A DNA stretch of 49,220 nucleotides, from contig CAIZGX010000070.1 of the NCBI GenBank assembly GCA_903932685.1, forward strand, positions 1-49,220, written 5' to 3'. Origin of the DNA: an uncultured Bacteroidota bacterium. GTDB taxonomy: Bacteria > Bacteroidota > Bacteroidia > Flavobacteriales_D > Sanyastnellaceae. Shown piece by piece: positions 7,806 to 16,315 of the stretch (positions are counted from its first letter, which is position 1; every line of letters starts with the position of its first letter). Under the pieces are notes generated by a model that had not been told where the DNA came from, made no database searches, and saw only the letters and a program-made list of their open reading frames with translations. The position numbers and the translations under genes are program-made.

Positions 7806-8810
7806 GTGCTAAAAATAGATACCCACACCCACATTATGCCTGACCACTTACCCAACTGGAGTAAGGAATTTGGGTATGGAAAATTTATTCATCTCGATCA
7901 TCACAGAACTGGCTTTGCACGGATGATGCAGGGAGATCAGTTTTTCCGCGAGATTGAATCGAATTGCTGGGATCCCATTTTACGCGTGAACGAATACGCG
8001 AAATACAATACGCAAGTTCAAGTGGTTTGTACAATACCTGTTTTGTTTTCGTATTGGGCGAAACCCGAGCACACACTCAAAGTTTCTGAGTTTCTAAACG
8101 ATCACATTGCAATGATTGTGGAAGAGCATCCGAAAAACTATGTGGGTTTAGCTACTCTTCCAATGAATGATATTCCAATGGCTATTGTAGAATTGGAACG
8201 CGCGAAGAAAATCGGGTTTCGTGGAATTCAAATTGGATCAAATATCAATGGCGTTAATCTTAGCGACGAAAAATTTCTTCCACTCTGGAAAGCTTGCGAA
8301 GACTTAAGCATGTGCGTTATGGTTCATCCGTGGGAAATGATGGGTGAAAACGACATGAAAAAATACTGGCTTCCATGGTTGGTTGGAATGCCGGCGGAAA
8401 CTACTCGTGCTATCTGTTCGTTAATCTTTTCTGGTGTCATTGAAAAATTCCCGAAGCTTCGCTTTTTGTTTGCACATGCCGGAGGGTCATTCATTCCAAC
8501 ACTGGGAAGAATTGAACACGGATTTAATTGCAGACCCGATCTAGTAGCATTAGACAATAACGTGGCACCGAGTCACTACTTGAATAAATTTTGGATTGAC
8601 AGCGCGACACATGATAGCGATTTACTTCGTTACATTATGACAAAACAGTCTACGAAAAAAATTGCATTGGGAACAGACTATCCTTTTCCTCTTGGCGACT
8701 TACACATTGGACAATTCATTGAAGAAATGCAGTTGGAACAATCTGATTTGGAAAACATCATGCACGGATCTGCATTGGAGTGGCTTGACCTTCCGAAAAG
8801 TATGTTCTAA
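7806..8810 (+). CDS. acmsd: 2-amino-3-carboxymuconate-6-semialdehyde decarboxylase (ACMSD)
   Basis: A zinc amidohydrolase-fold decarboxylase that diverts the tryptophan/kynurenine pathway, or 2-nitrobenzoate/3-hydroxyanthranilate breakdown, away from quinolinate. The 334 residues align by eye along their length with vertebrate ACMSD: DTHTHI with His7 and His9, CWDPILRV, PVLFSYWAKPEHTL, VHPW (His174), KYWLPWLVGMPAETT, FAHAGGSF (His224) and LGTDYPFPLGDLH (Asp291). The metal and catalytic ligands are all present. It begins with GTG, which gives the normal N terminus. No other kynurenine genes are in the window. The last 4 bp overlap the convergent M23 peptidase gene. Confidence 0.93.
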   Translation: MLKIDTHTHIMPDHLPNWSKEFGYGKFIHLDHHRTGFARMMQGDQFFREIESNCWDPILRVNEYAKYNTQVQVVCTIPVLFSYWAKPEHTLKVSEFLNDHIAMIVEEHPKNYVGLATLPMNDIPMAIVELERAKKIGFRGIQIGSNINGVNLSDEKFLPLWKACEDLSMCVMVHPWEMMGENDMKKYWLPWLVGMPAETTRAICSLIFSGVIEKFPKLRFLFAHAGGSFIPTLGRIEHGFNCRPDLVALDNNVAPSHYLNKFWIDSATHDSDLLRYIMTKQSTKKIALGTDYPFPLGDLHIGQFIEEMQLEQSDLENIMHGSALEWLDLPKSMF

Positions 8811-10498
8811 TTGAACGTCTTTTTATAGACCGTTTCATTACCACATTTGTCTTTCACAACCAGCGAAAATTCATGGGCCCGTTCGTCAACTACAGACAGC
8901 GGTAATTCAACAAGAACATTGTTGTTCTTCGCGTCGTATTCGCAGTAAATCCAAGCACCATCCAATTCTGGCCGAATGCTTTCTATTCCGCTTAACGCAT
9001 CGCTCACTCGGAACTTCACACTTCCAACTAAATCTGATTCAGGAAAAATCTGTTCAACAAATTCAACAACTGGGCTGTCCCAATCCGAAGCATAGGTGAA
9101 TGTTCCCAACGAAGAAGCACTCGCTACAATGGTGCTTCCTTCAACACTTCCTCCAATTGATTTTCTTTTGGAAAAATTTCCTTGTAACACCACAACCTTC
9201 TTTCTTTGTTCGGGTGTCATTGAACTCAAATTGAATTGAATTTTAACCGGTGAAAACAACGCTATGCCCTCATGACCAATTTGTACAACTGGAGGTAACA
9301 GTGAATCGAATACGGGTTCTAACAAGAGAAGTTCAGTGTCATCGAACAACGATTCTTTCTGAAAAGTTATTTTCCCCGAGCGCGTATGCATTACTTTTTC
9401 GACTCCCGCAATCAATGAAATGGTATTCGCCTGTTTGGACGCATTGGGCAAAACGGCCTGAACAAATCCTACGGCCGTTGCTACATTCCCTTTCCAATCT
9501 TCCGTTTCGAAACGAATGCTATGTATTAATGAATCTGAAATTTCAACAGGCATAGCCCACATGTTCACTTCTTCCTTCAAAGGCGTTTGCTTCGGAACGG
9601 AGCAACGATACCATTGTCCCGATTTCGATTTATAAATTCCCAAGGGAACAAATCCGTTAATGGCTTTCGTAGTGTTGAAATTCACAGCCCGAATTTCCAT
9701 TCGGTAAAATAAACTTCCATCTACAAAAACCCGCAAGGCCTTCACGCCACAATCACCACTTCCAGTTAAATAGCGGTCTACGATGGATACAGCCAATTCC
9801 AATTTCCCAGGTTGAATTTCAAGCGGAAGAGTATCAGACGCTCCTCTTCCAGTTACAAAATGTCCGATTAACGGAAGTTCAATCGGACTAATTTCACTTG
9901 CGCCATATCCAGACCAGGCGCTGAAGGATTCGAAGACAGGAGCAAGTGTATCGCGCACGGGCAATCCGAACCGCATCGGATCAATGCACTGTTCCGTTCG
10001 ACTGTCGCGCACTTCGAAATGCAGATGCGGACCGCCACTTCCGCCCGAATTTCCACTCCAAGCAATGTGTTGTCCCCGCTTCAAGGGAATTTGCCCTTCC
10101 TTCAAATACCAATCTACTTCGTAAGATTCCTTTATTTTATGTTGAAGGCGAAGCAACGAATCTATTTCGTGATTGAATTTTTGAAGATGGGCATAAACCG
10201 TAACGTAACCCTCGGGATGGGTGACATAAATAGCCTTACCATATCCGAAAGGTGAAATTTTGATTCTCGAAACATATCCGTCCGCTGAGCAATAAACCGG
10301 CAAACCTTCGCGCTGTTCGGTGCGTAAATCCATGCCGGAATGGAAATGATTGGAACGAATTTCGGCAAACGATCCAGCGAGCTCCAGAGGTATATCTAGA
10401 GGAGAGCTGCAGCTCCATTTTTGCCCTTGTGCAAAAGTCGCAGAAAGACAAAAAAGCAAGATTAAAAATCGACTCGAATACAAATTACTGAAAACCAT
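8807..10498 (-). CDS. M23-family cell-wall metallopeptidase, exported
   Basis: The protein has a signal peptide (SRFLILLFCLSATFAQG) and an N-terminal LytM/M23 domain: HFHSGMD (His53, Asp57 as zinc ligands), YVTVYAHL (His104) and GPHLHFEV (His158/His160), all present, so it should be an active endopeptidase cutting peptidoglycan cross-links. The 400 residues after the domain look like beta-rich extracellular modules of unknown role. The frame stays open to a TTG at 10621, but starting at the ATG at 10498 puts the signal peptide at the true N terminus. The longer form would also run through the promoter of the divergent operon. Starts at 10561 or 10546 are less likely alternatives. Confidence 0.88.
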   Translation of the reverse strand: MVFSNLYSSRFLILLFCLSATFAQGQKWSCSSPLDIPLELAGSFAEIRSNHFHSGMDLRTEQREGLPVYCSADGYVSRIKISPFGYGKAIYVTHPEGYVTVYAHLQKFNHEIDSLLRLQHKIKESYEVDWYLKEGQIPLKRGQHIAWSGNSGGSGGPHLHFEVRDSRTEQCIDPMRFGLPVRDTLAPVFESFSAWSGYGASEISPIELPLIGHFVTGRGASDTLPLEIQPGKLELAVSIVDRYLTGSGDCGVKALRVFVDGSLFYRMEIRAVNFNTTKAINGFVPLGIYKSKSGQWYRCSVPKQTPLKEEVNMWAMPVEISDSLIHSIRFETEDWKGNVATAVGFVQAVLPNASKQANTISLIAGVEKVMHTRSGKITFQKESLFDDTELLLLEPVFDSLLPPVVQIGHEGIALFSPVKIQFNLSSMTPEQRKKVVVLQGNFSKRKSIGGSVEGSTIVASASSLGTFTYASDWDSPVVEFVEQIFPESDLVGSVKFRVSDALSGIESIRPELDGAWIYCEYDAKNNNVLVELPLSVVDERAHEFSLVVKDKCGNETVYKKTFN

Positions 10499-10599
10499 GC
10501 TGCAAAGTGCATCGAAAAAGCCTACTATGGATTCCGAAGCATTCATTTTATTCACAGGCATTGAGGAAAAAAAGCGAAGCGCCATGGGTTCTTTTTGAT

Positions 10600-10607
10600 T
10601 AACTTTG
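10600..10607 (+). promoter_or_regulatory. -7 promoter element (TAACTTTG) for the zapA-rny operon
   Basis: Perfect TAnnTTTG, 29 nt before the ATG at 10637. It falls inside a longer TTG-initiated frame, which supports 10637 as the real start of the first gene. Confidence 0.6.
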
Positions 10608-10636
10608 TGCTGCTTCAACAAAAGCTATACGTATTT

Positions 10637-10930
10637 ATGGAATCGGCTCAACACTTTGAAACACTAACGGCAAAAATTCACGAATTGGGTGAAGCCAAGC
10701 GTAATGCTGAAACGGCATTGGCTAAAGTGAATGAAGAATTGGCATCCGTTTACAGAATAAACAAAGGCCTGCAATCACAGATTGAAGACCTAAATGTTAA
10801 GATAGAAGAGTTAGAAGCAAACCAATCGTTGAGGAATGAAACACAAATAGATCATGTTCATTCAACTAAGCAGAGAATCAACGCGTTGGTAAAAGAGATA
10901 GATGAATGTCTTTTACTATTAAACAAATAG
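10637..10930 (+). CDS. Small coiled-coil protein upstream of zapA (ZapB-like candidate)
   Basis: The 97-residue product starts MESAQHFETL and is almost one continuous coiled coil: heptad-like Leu, Ile and Val with many Glu, Lys and Gln (ALAKVNEELASVYRINKG, then IEDLNVKIEELEANQSL), and a C terminus rich in Leu. No signal peptide is present, so it is cytoplasmic. It sits 7 bp before zapA. Small coiled-coil proteins in this position are seen in other Bacteroidota, from memory, and the pairing recalls ZapA-ZapB of proteobacteria, where ZapB bridges the Z ring and chromosome. That functional link is inference; the sequence itself only shows the coiled coil and the operon. Confidence 0.7.
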   Translation: MESAQHFETLTAKIHELGEAKRNAETALAKVNEELASVYRINKGLQSQIEDLNVKIEELEANQSLRNETQIDHVHSTKQRINALVKEIDECLLLLNK

Positions 10931-10937
10931 TGGAACA

Positions 10938-11297
10938 ATGAGCGAAGTAACCTTACAAATATCCATTGCTGGTAAAAATTACCCTCTCTCGGTGAAAGCT
11001 TCTGAAGAAGCTTCTATCCGTAAAGCAGAGTTGCAATTGGATGAGGCCGTTTCTATGTTTCAAAAAAACTATTCGGTAAAAGACAGAGGAGATTTACTAG
11101 CCATGGCGGCTTTACAAATCATAACAAAACTAAACAACACCCAACCTCAGGTTATTGAGAAAACCGTTGAGGTTGTCGTGGAAAAGGAAGTCATTGTTGA
11201 GAAAGAAGTTATGATTGAAAAAGAAGCTGCCACACCCGATTATACAGAGCAATTCTCAGCATTGGAGAATCTCGTAAACGGATACTTGGCTAACTAG
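10938..11297 (+). CDS. zapA: Cell division protein ZapA
   Basis: ZapA binds FtsZ and bundles its filaments. The 119 residues contain the family pattern VTLQISIAGKNYPLSVKASEEASIRKAELQLDEAVSM at the N terminus, DRGDLLAMAALQIITKL at about 50-66, then a long helix rich in Val, Glu and Lys (about 72-100) that would form the coiled-coil tetramerisation stalk, and a short Ala/Leu tail. It sits between the coiled-coil gene and rny, with 7 bp before it and 76 bp to the rny ATG after it. In E. coli zapA is also grouped with unrelated RNA genes, but no RNA gene was found here. Confidence 0.88.
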   Translation: MSEVTLQISIAGKNYPLSVKASEEASIRKAELQLDEAVSMFQKNYSVKDRGDLLAMAALQIITKLNNTQPQVIEKTVEVVVEKEVIVEKEVMIEKEAATPDYTEQFSALENLVNGYLAN

Positions 11298-11373
11298 TCC
11301 GCTATTCTCTTCCACTCTGCTTTAGGAAACGGACCCGAACGTCCGCATGTGGAACACTAATACTTTATGTCGT

Positions 11374-12918
11374 ATGGATGGCAGTGTATTGATTATTGTT
11401 TGCTCAATTACCGGAGTAATCAGTGGTGCTCTTCTTACCTACTTCGTTTTAAATGGTGCATTAAAGTCTAAAAAAGACGGCATTATCGAAGAAGCAAAGA
11501 AAGAAGGAGAAACCCTTAAAGAGAAAAAAATTCTTCAAGCCAAAGAGAAATTCTTGGAAATGAAGTCACAGCACGACCGTGAGGTTGGCGAGAAAAACAA
11601 CAAAGTGAAACAAGCGGAAGACCGCATTAAAAATCGCGAACGCGAAATTTCACAACAACAAGAACAACTAAAGCGCAAAGAAAAAGAGGCCGATGCTCAA
11701 AAAGAAAACGCGACTAAGGTGATCGAATTGAATGAAAAGAAGTCTGCCGATTTAGAAAAATCATCACAAAAAATAATCGCTCAATTAGAAGACCTTTCTA
11801 AACTTTCTGCCGATGATGCGAGAGCACAATTGATGGATATGTTGAAGGAGGAGGCTCGTAACGCTTGCGCCTCTCAGATTCAAGGAATCGTAGATGAAGC
11901 CAAACTTAAAGCGAATCAAGAAGCGAAGAAAATTGTTATTCAAACCATTCAACGCACCGCTGTAGAGCATGCAGTTGAGAACAGTGTTTCTGTTTTCAAT
12001 ATTGAAAACGACGAAATTAAAGGACGTATCATTGGTCGTGAAGGACGTAACATTCGTGCGTTGGAAGCAGCTACCGGAGTTGAAATTATTGTAGACGATA
12101 CACCTGAGGCGATTGTCCTTTCTTGTTTCGATCCAGTTCGCAGAGAGATTGCACGTCTTTCTCTTCACCAATTGGTTACAGACGGACGTATTCACCCGGC
12201 GCGTATTGAAGAGGTTGTTGCGAAAGTTAGCAAGAACATTGAAGAAGAGATTGTTGAAGTTGGAAAACGCACCTGTATTGAAATGGGTATTCACGGTCTT
12301 CACAGCGAATTGGTTCGCATGGTTGGACGTATGAAATATCGCTCTTCTTACGGACAAAACTTATTGCAACACAGCCGCGAAGTAGCCAACCTTTGTGCTA
12401 CCATGGCAAGTGAATTGGGATTGAATCCGAAAGCTGCACGCCGAGCAGGATTGCTTCATGATATTGGAAAAGTTCCAGACACTGAAAGTGAATTGCCACA
12501 CGCAGTTTTAGGAATGAAGTTGGCCGAGAAGTATGGTGAAAAACCAGACGTATGTAACGCCATTGGAGCTCACCACGACGAGGTTGAAATGACGACATTG
12601 CTTTCTCCAATTATCCAAGTTTGCGATGCCATCTCAGGAGCTCGTCCTGGTGCTCGTCGCGAAGTAGTTGAAGCGTACATTCAGCGTTTACGCGATTTAG
12701 AGAATTTAGCTTTGGAATATCCTGGTGTATCTAAATCGTTCGCTATTCAAGCTGGACGTGAATTACGTGTTATGGTTGAAGCTGATCACGTAACCGATGA
12801 TCAAGCAGACGCCTTAGCTATTTCATTGGCTTCGCGCATTGAGACTGAAATGACATATCCTGGCCAAGTGCGTGTAACGGTTATCCGTGAAAAACGTGCT
12901 GTGGGAATTGCGAGATAA
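11374..12918 (+). CDS. rny: Ribonuclease Y
   Basis: RNase Y is the membrane-bound endoribonuclease that starts mRNA decay in many bacteria. With the ATG at 11374 the 514-residue protein starts with a transmembrane helix ([20 protein letters not shown]), followed by a long charged coiled coil (to about residue 140), a KH domain with [19 protein letters not shown] near 205 and an HD domain with HSREVA and LLHDIGKV, which hold the metal-binding His/Asp pair. The length is normal for the family. An upstream ATG at 11347 adds only nine residues that do not look like a signal and follows a small CGGAC/GTCCG hairpin (11330-11345). The operon ends at a strong terminator. Confidence 0.93.
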   Translation: MDGSVLIIVCSITGVISGALLTYFVLNGALKSKKDGIIEEAKKEGETLKEKKILQAKEKFLEMKSQHDREVGEKNNKVKQAEDRIKNREREISQQQEQLKRKEKEADAQKENATKVIELNEKKSADLEKSSQKIIAQLEDLSKLSADDARAQLMDMLKEEARNACASQIQGIVDEAKLKANQEAKKIVIQTIQRTAVEHAVENSVSVFNIENDEIKGRIIGREGRNIRALEAATGVEIIVDDTPEAIVLSCFDPVRREIARLSLHQLVTDGRIHPARIEEVVAKVSKNIEEEIVEVGKRTCIEMGIHGLHSELVRMVGRMKYRSSYGQNLLQHSREVANLCATMASELGLNPKAARRAGLLHDIGKVPDTESELPHAVLGMKLAEKYGEKPDVCNAIGAHHDEVEMTTLLSPIIQVCDAISGARPGARREVVEAYIQRLRDLENLALEYPGVSKSFAIQAGRELRVMVEADHVTDDQADALAISLASRIETEMTYPGQVRVTVIREKRAVGIAR

Positions 12919-12936
12919 TCTTTTGCATTAGACGAA

Positions 12937-12968
12937 CAAAAACGCCCGCGAATGCGGGCGTTTTTTAT
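12937..12968. terminator. Strong rho-independent terminator after rny
   Basis: Stem ACGCCCGC / GCGGGCGT (12942-12949 with 12954-12961), loop GAAT, flanked by an A-run and a T-run on either side, so it can also terminate the convergent PLP enzyme gene. Confidence 0.93.
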
Positions 12969-12984
12969 TTCAACATAAATTAAA

Positions 12985-14226
12985 TTAACTCAACGCTTGA
13001 GCCAAGTCCGCAATAATATCCTCTGAGTTTTCAATTCCAACACTCAAACGAATCATTCCTTCGGTAATACCCATTCCAATTTTATCTTCATCTGGAACAT
13101 CTGCATGCGTCATTGAAAACGGATGCTGAGCCAAGCTCTCGTTACTACCTAAACTAACCGCCAACTTAATAAGCTTACAACTATCTAAAACGTGAAACGC
13201 TTCCTCTTCACCACCGCGAACAGTAAAGCCAATCATGGCGCCTGGCGCTTTGCATTGCTCCTTGTAAATTGCAATTTGTTGTGGTGAATTTGTCGGCAAT
13301 CCCGGAAAAAACACTTGCTCAATTTTCGGATGAGTCATCAGAAACTCAACGACATCAACAGCATTTTTCGTTTGTTGATCCATGCGAATCTTCAAGGTCT
13401 CAATACTACGCGTTAATAACCAGGCCGTGTATGGCGCAATCATATTTCCTAAAAACGTACGTAAGGTTTTAATTGCAGTGATATGCTCCTGCTTTCCAAC
13501 AGTCACTCCTGCAATCAAATCACTATGTCCGCTCAAATACTTTGTTGCACTGTAGCAAACCACGTCTGCTCCCCACTCCATTGGCTTTTGCCAAATAGGC
13601 CCCATATAGGTATTGTCAACGGCGTACAAAACCTTGTTGCCGGAGGCAGCCTCAATTTTATTCCTAAACTCTTGAATGGCCTTCAAATCGAATAAATGGT
13701 TTGTTGGATTTGCTGGTGTTTCTGTGAATACCATTTTAACCCGACTTAATTTATTTTCTGATTGAAGACGACCGTACAATTCGTCCAACGAATCATTCGG
13801 ACCAAACGACTCCCATTGAATTCCAAAATCAATTAACACTTGATGAATGAAGTGGTGTGTTCCGCCATAGGTAGGATGACTGCACACTAAAATATCTCCC
13901 GGACGCAAATACGCTAACATGGTCGTCGCAATAGCACTCATACCGCTTTCGAAAGTTGCCGCTTCGTCGGCTCCTTCGTACAAGGCTAAACGCTCCTCCA
14001 AAATTTGAAGATTAGGATTGTTCAGGCGACTGTAGATGAGACCAAGTTGCTCTCCTTCATTCATAGTGTCTTTGCCATAGGCCAACGCGAAAAAGCGCTT
14101 TCCTTCAGCGGCGGTATTGAATACGAAAGTAGACGTTTGAAAGATCGGTGGCTTCACTGATCCTTCGCTCCATTTCGGATTATAGCCGTGGCTCATCATC
14201 CATGACTCGGGGTGTTTCTTTTCCAT
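12985..14226 (-). CDS. Cys/Met-metabolism PLP-dependent enzyme (cystathionine gamma-synthase / methionine gamma-lyase family)
   Basis: This is a fold type I pyridoxal-phosphate enzyme of sulfur amino acid metabolism. Key residues are the YSR at 65-67, AVDNTYMGP (Asp204, which holds the PLP nitrogen) and SATKYLSGHSD (Lys229, the Schiff-base lysine). The 413 residues are slightly longer than the typical 380-400, due to an insert EGEQLGLIYSRLNNPN before the YSR motif. That insert, with GDILVCSHPTYGGTHH, marks a subgroup often labelled cystathionine gamma-synthase-like. Whether the enzyme makes cystathionine or breaks it or methionine down cannot be decided from sequence. No riboswitch was seen in the 43 bp upstream. 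Confidence 0.9.
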   Translation of the reverse strand: MEKKHPESWMMSHGYNPKWSEGSVKPPIFQTSTFVFNTAAEGKRFFALAYGKDTMNEGEQLGLIYSRLNNPNLQILEERLALYEGADEAATFESGMSAIATTMLAYLRPGDILVCSHPTYGGTHHFIHQVLIDFGIQWESFGPNDSLDELYGRLQSENKLSRVKMVFTETPANPTNHLFDLKAIQEFRNKIEAASGNKVLYAVDNTYMGPIWQKPMEWGADVVCYSATKYLSGHSDLIAGVTVGKQEHITAIKTLRTFLGNMIAPYTAWLLTRSIETLKIRMDQQTKNAVDVVEFLMTHPKIEQVFFPGLPTNSPQQIAIYKEQCKAPGAMIGFTVRGGEEEAFHVLDSCKLIKLAVSLGSNESLAQHPFSMTHADVPDEDKIGMGITEGMIRLSVGIENSEDIIADLAQALS

Positions 14227-14252
14227 TTGCCGAAAATACGCAATCTATGCGC

Positions 14253-14260
14253 TATATTTG
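14253..14260 (+). promoter_or_regulatory. -7 promoter element (TATATTTG) for the BatA-like gene
   Basis: Perfect TAnnTTTG, 9 nt before the ATG at 14270. It includes an in-frame TTG at 14258 that would otherwise look like a start; the ATG is preferred. Confidence 0.6.
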
Positions 14261-14269
14261 ACCTTCGAA

Positions 14270-16315
14270 ATGCGATTCGTACATCCTGAAATACTTTGGG
14301 CCCTCACAGCACTAGCCGTTCCGGTCCTAATTCACCTCTTTAACTTCCGTAGGTATAAGAAAATCGCCTTCTCGAATGTTTCCTTCCTCAAAGAAGTCAA
14401 ATCCGAAACAACCAAATCCTCGAAGATTCGGCACCTCATTATACTTATTTGTCGACTGCTTGCTTTTGCCGCATTAATCTTCGCTTTTGCCCAGCCATTC
14501 TTTCCAACAGGTGTTAGCGAAAAAATGAATGGCACCCGGGCCGTTAGCGTTTATCTCGACAATAGTTTAAGCATGCAAGGCCAATCAGAAGGAGTTTCAT
14601 TTCTCGAATCCTCTAAGCAAAAAGCAAGCGCACTCGTAAGCTCATTTTCAGACAACGACCGTTTTCAAATTATTTCCAACAATTTCAAAGGAACTGACCA
14701 ACGTTTACTTTCAAAGGATGAAGCTTTACAAAGCATTCAAGACATTTCTTTCGGTCATGAAACCAAACAACTGAGTTCCGTGTTCGACCGTCAACGAGAC
14801 CTACTGAAAAAATCTGCTGCCGATATTCACTTGTATTATTGGATTTCCGATTTCCAACGAAACACAAGCGATATTCAAGATATCACATATCCTGAAGATG
14901 CTCACATAACGGCTATTCCAGCAACGAAAGAAATTCAAAGAAATATTAGCATCGATTCTATCTACTTCTCCACTCCGACGCGAATTTTAAATAACTCAGA
15001 CACCCTTTTAGTTATTATTCAAAACCACAGTAATGAAGAGATGAGTAATGTTCCTCTGAGTGTTGAACTCGATGGAATTCAAAAAGCCGTTAGCTCTGTA
15101 TCGCTTCCTGCAAATGGCATTGCTACAATTCCGGTGGCATTTAGCACAACGCAAAGTGGCTTTCATTACGGAACTGTTCGTATCAATGACTTCCCACTCG
15201 TATTTGACGACGTTCATTATTTCGCATATAGCATTTCCGAAAAAATAAATATCTTGAATGTAGTTGGAAGTGAACAACAAAATGTAGAGCAGCTTTTCTC
15301 GAACGACCCGCAATACAATTTCATTTCAGTGAATGCCGCAGCCGCAAATACGGAGCGCGTGCAATCATCCAACTTCATTGTTCTGCAAGGCGTGCAATCG
15401 CTTTCTCCTCAACTTATCGGAGACCTTTCAAGTTATATTGAGCAAGGTGGAAGTGTATTCCTTATGCCACACTCGACACCAGATTTACTGAGTTATAATA
15501 ATTTATTAGGAAGATGCAACAGCGTTCAGCTTGGCGCGAAATCAAGTACTTCCTTGTCAGCGATATCTGTTGACTTGAGCAATCCATTTTATAGTCCGGC
15601 ATTTGAGCGACTTCAAAACAATGCTTCGCTCCCTTCTGCAACATCTCATTTTCCAATGAGTAACGGAAACCTACAGTCAATCCCGCTCATTTCATTTCAA
15701 GACAATACTCCTCTGCTAGCTCAAACCAATTTTGGAAAAGGACGACTTTTTGTTAGCGCAGTATCTTGTCTAAAAACAGAGAGTACTTTTCTATCGCATG
15801 CTTTATTTCCTTTGAGCCTTCTTCGAGCGGCCGAAACCAGCGCAGCGGCGCAACAACTCTATTACCAATTGGGAAAAGAGTCTTATGTAACATTAAGTCA
15901 CTCTCCTTCCACAGAGGATGGCTTGTTCGAAATTAGCAGCACGAATAGCTCGAAAACATTCATCGCTCAATCGAGAAGCACCGGACGAGAATCTGAAGTT
16001 TTTCTTCCCTCAGAAATGACTGAGTCTGGATTTTATATTGTGAAGGAAAACAGCGCAAGCCTTATGCCGTTGGCCATGAACTTTAACAATGCGGAAAGCA
16101 ATGTCGAAATAATCACAACAGATGAGCTCTTGAAATTGGGCCAACAAATTGGCCTTGTCGATTTTTCTGTGAAAGACGCAAACGCTGAAATGCTTCAGTT
16201 GCTGGCCACAGAGTTGGGCGGTGGCTTTTCGCTTTGGAAATATCTGATCTACGCAACACTTTTATTTATTGCATTGGAAATCATATTCATTAAAATTTGG
16301 AAATCGAAAATATGA
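14270..16315 (+). CDS. BatA-like membrane protein (aerotolerance N-terminal domain, VWA-type)
   Basis: The N terminus, MRFVHPEILWALTALAVPV, is the classical BatA start: a helix, an IHLFNFRRYKKIAFSNVSFLKEV stretch, then a second helix (LIILICRLLAFAALIFAFA). It is followed by a von Willebrand A-like region with the MIDAS-type YLDNSLS at about 94-100. The central 400 residues resemble a periplasmic scaffold and the C terminus has another helix (YLIYATLLFIALEIIF). In Bacteroidota, Bat proteins are linked to stress or oxygen tolerance, but their biochemical role is unclear. Its stop overlaps the next start as ATGA, so the two are coupled. A TTG at 14258 gives a longer, less likely version. Confidence 0.85.
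   Translation: MRFVHPEILWALTALAVPVLIHLFNFRRYKKIAFSNVSFLKEVKSETTKSSKIRHLIILICRLLAFAALIFAFAQPFFPTGVSEKMNGTRAVSVYLDNSLSMQGQSEGVSFLESSKQKASALVSSFSDNDRFQIISNNFKGTDQRLLSKDEALQSIQDISFGHETKQLSSVFDRQRDLLKKSAADIHLYYWISDFQRNTSDIQDITYPEDAHITAIPATKEIQRNISIDSIYFSTPTRILNNSDTLLVIIQNHSNEEMSNVPLSVELDGIQKAVSSVSLPANGIATIPVAFSTTQSGFHYGTVRINDFPLVFDDVHYFAYSISEKINILNVVGSEQQNVEQLFSNDPQYNFISVNAAAANTERVQSSNFIVLQGVQSLSPQLIGDLSSYIEQGGSVFLMPHSTPDLLSYNNLLGRCNSVQLGAKSSTSLSAISVDLSNPFYSPAFERLQNNASLPSATSHFPMSNGNLQSIPLISFQDNTPLLAQTNFGKGRLFVSAVSCLKTESTFLSHALFPLSLLRAAETSAAAQQLYYQLGKESYVTLSHSPSTEDGLFEISSTNSSKTFIAQSRSTGRESEVFLPSEMTESGFYIVKENSASLMPLAMNFNNAESNVEIITTDELLKLGQQIGLVDFSVKDANAEMLQLLATELGGGFSLWKYLIYATLLFIALEIIFIKIWKSKI

Noticed and set aside
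11298-11373. 6S RNA or other RNA gene between zapA and rny
   Set aside because: Only about 75 bp are available and the one small hairpin there (CGGAC/GTCCG) does not resemble 6S RNA.
11785-12357. 190-codon open frame antisense to rny
   Set aside because: It is rich in Asn, Phe and Arg, with no recognisable motif or signal, and it is fully covered by the clear RNase Y reading frame; an artefact of codon bias.
14227-14269. SAM riboswitch upstream of the Cys/Met PLP enzyme
   Set aside because: The gap is only 43 bp and holds the divergent BatA promoter; no aptamer-like structure is visible.
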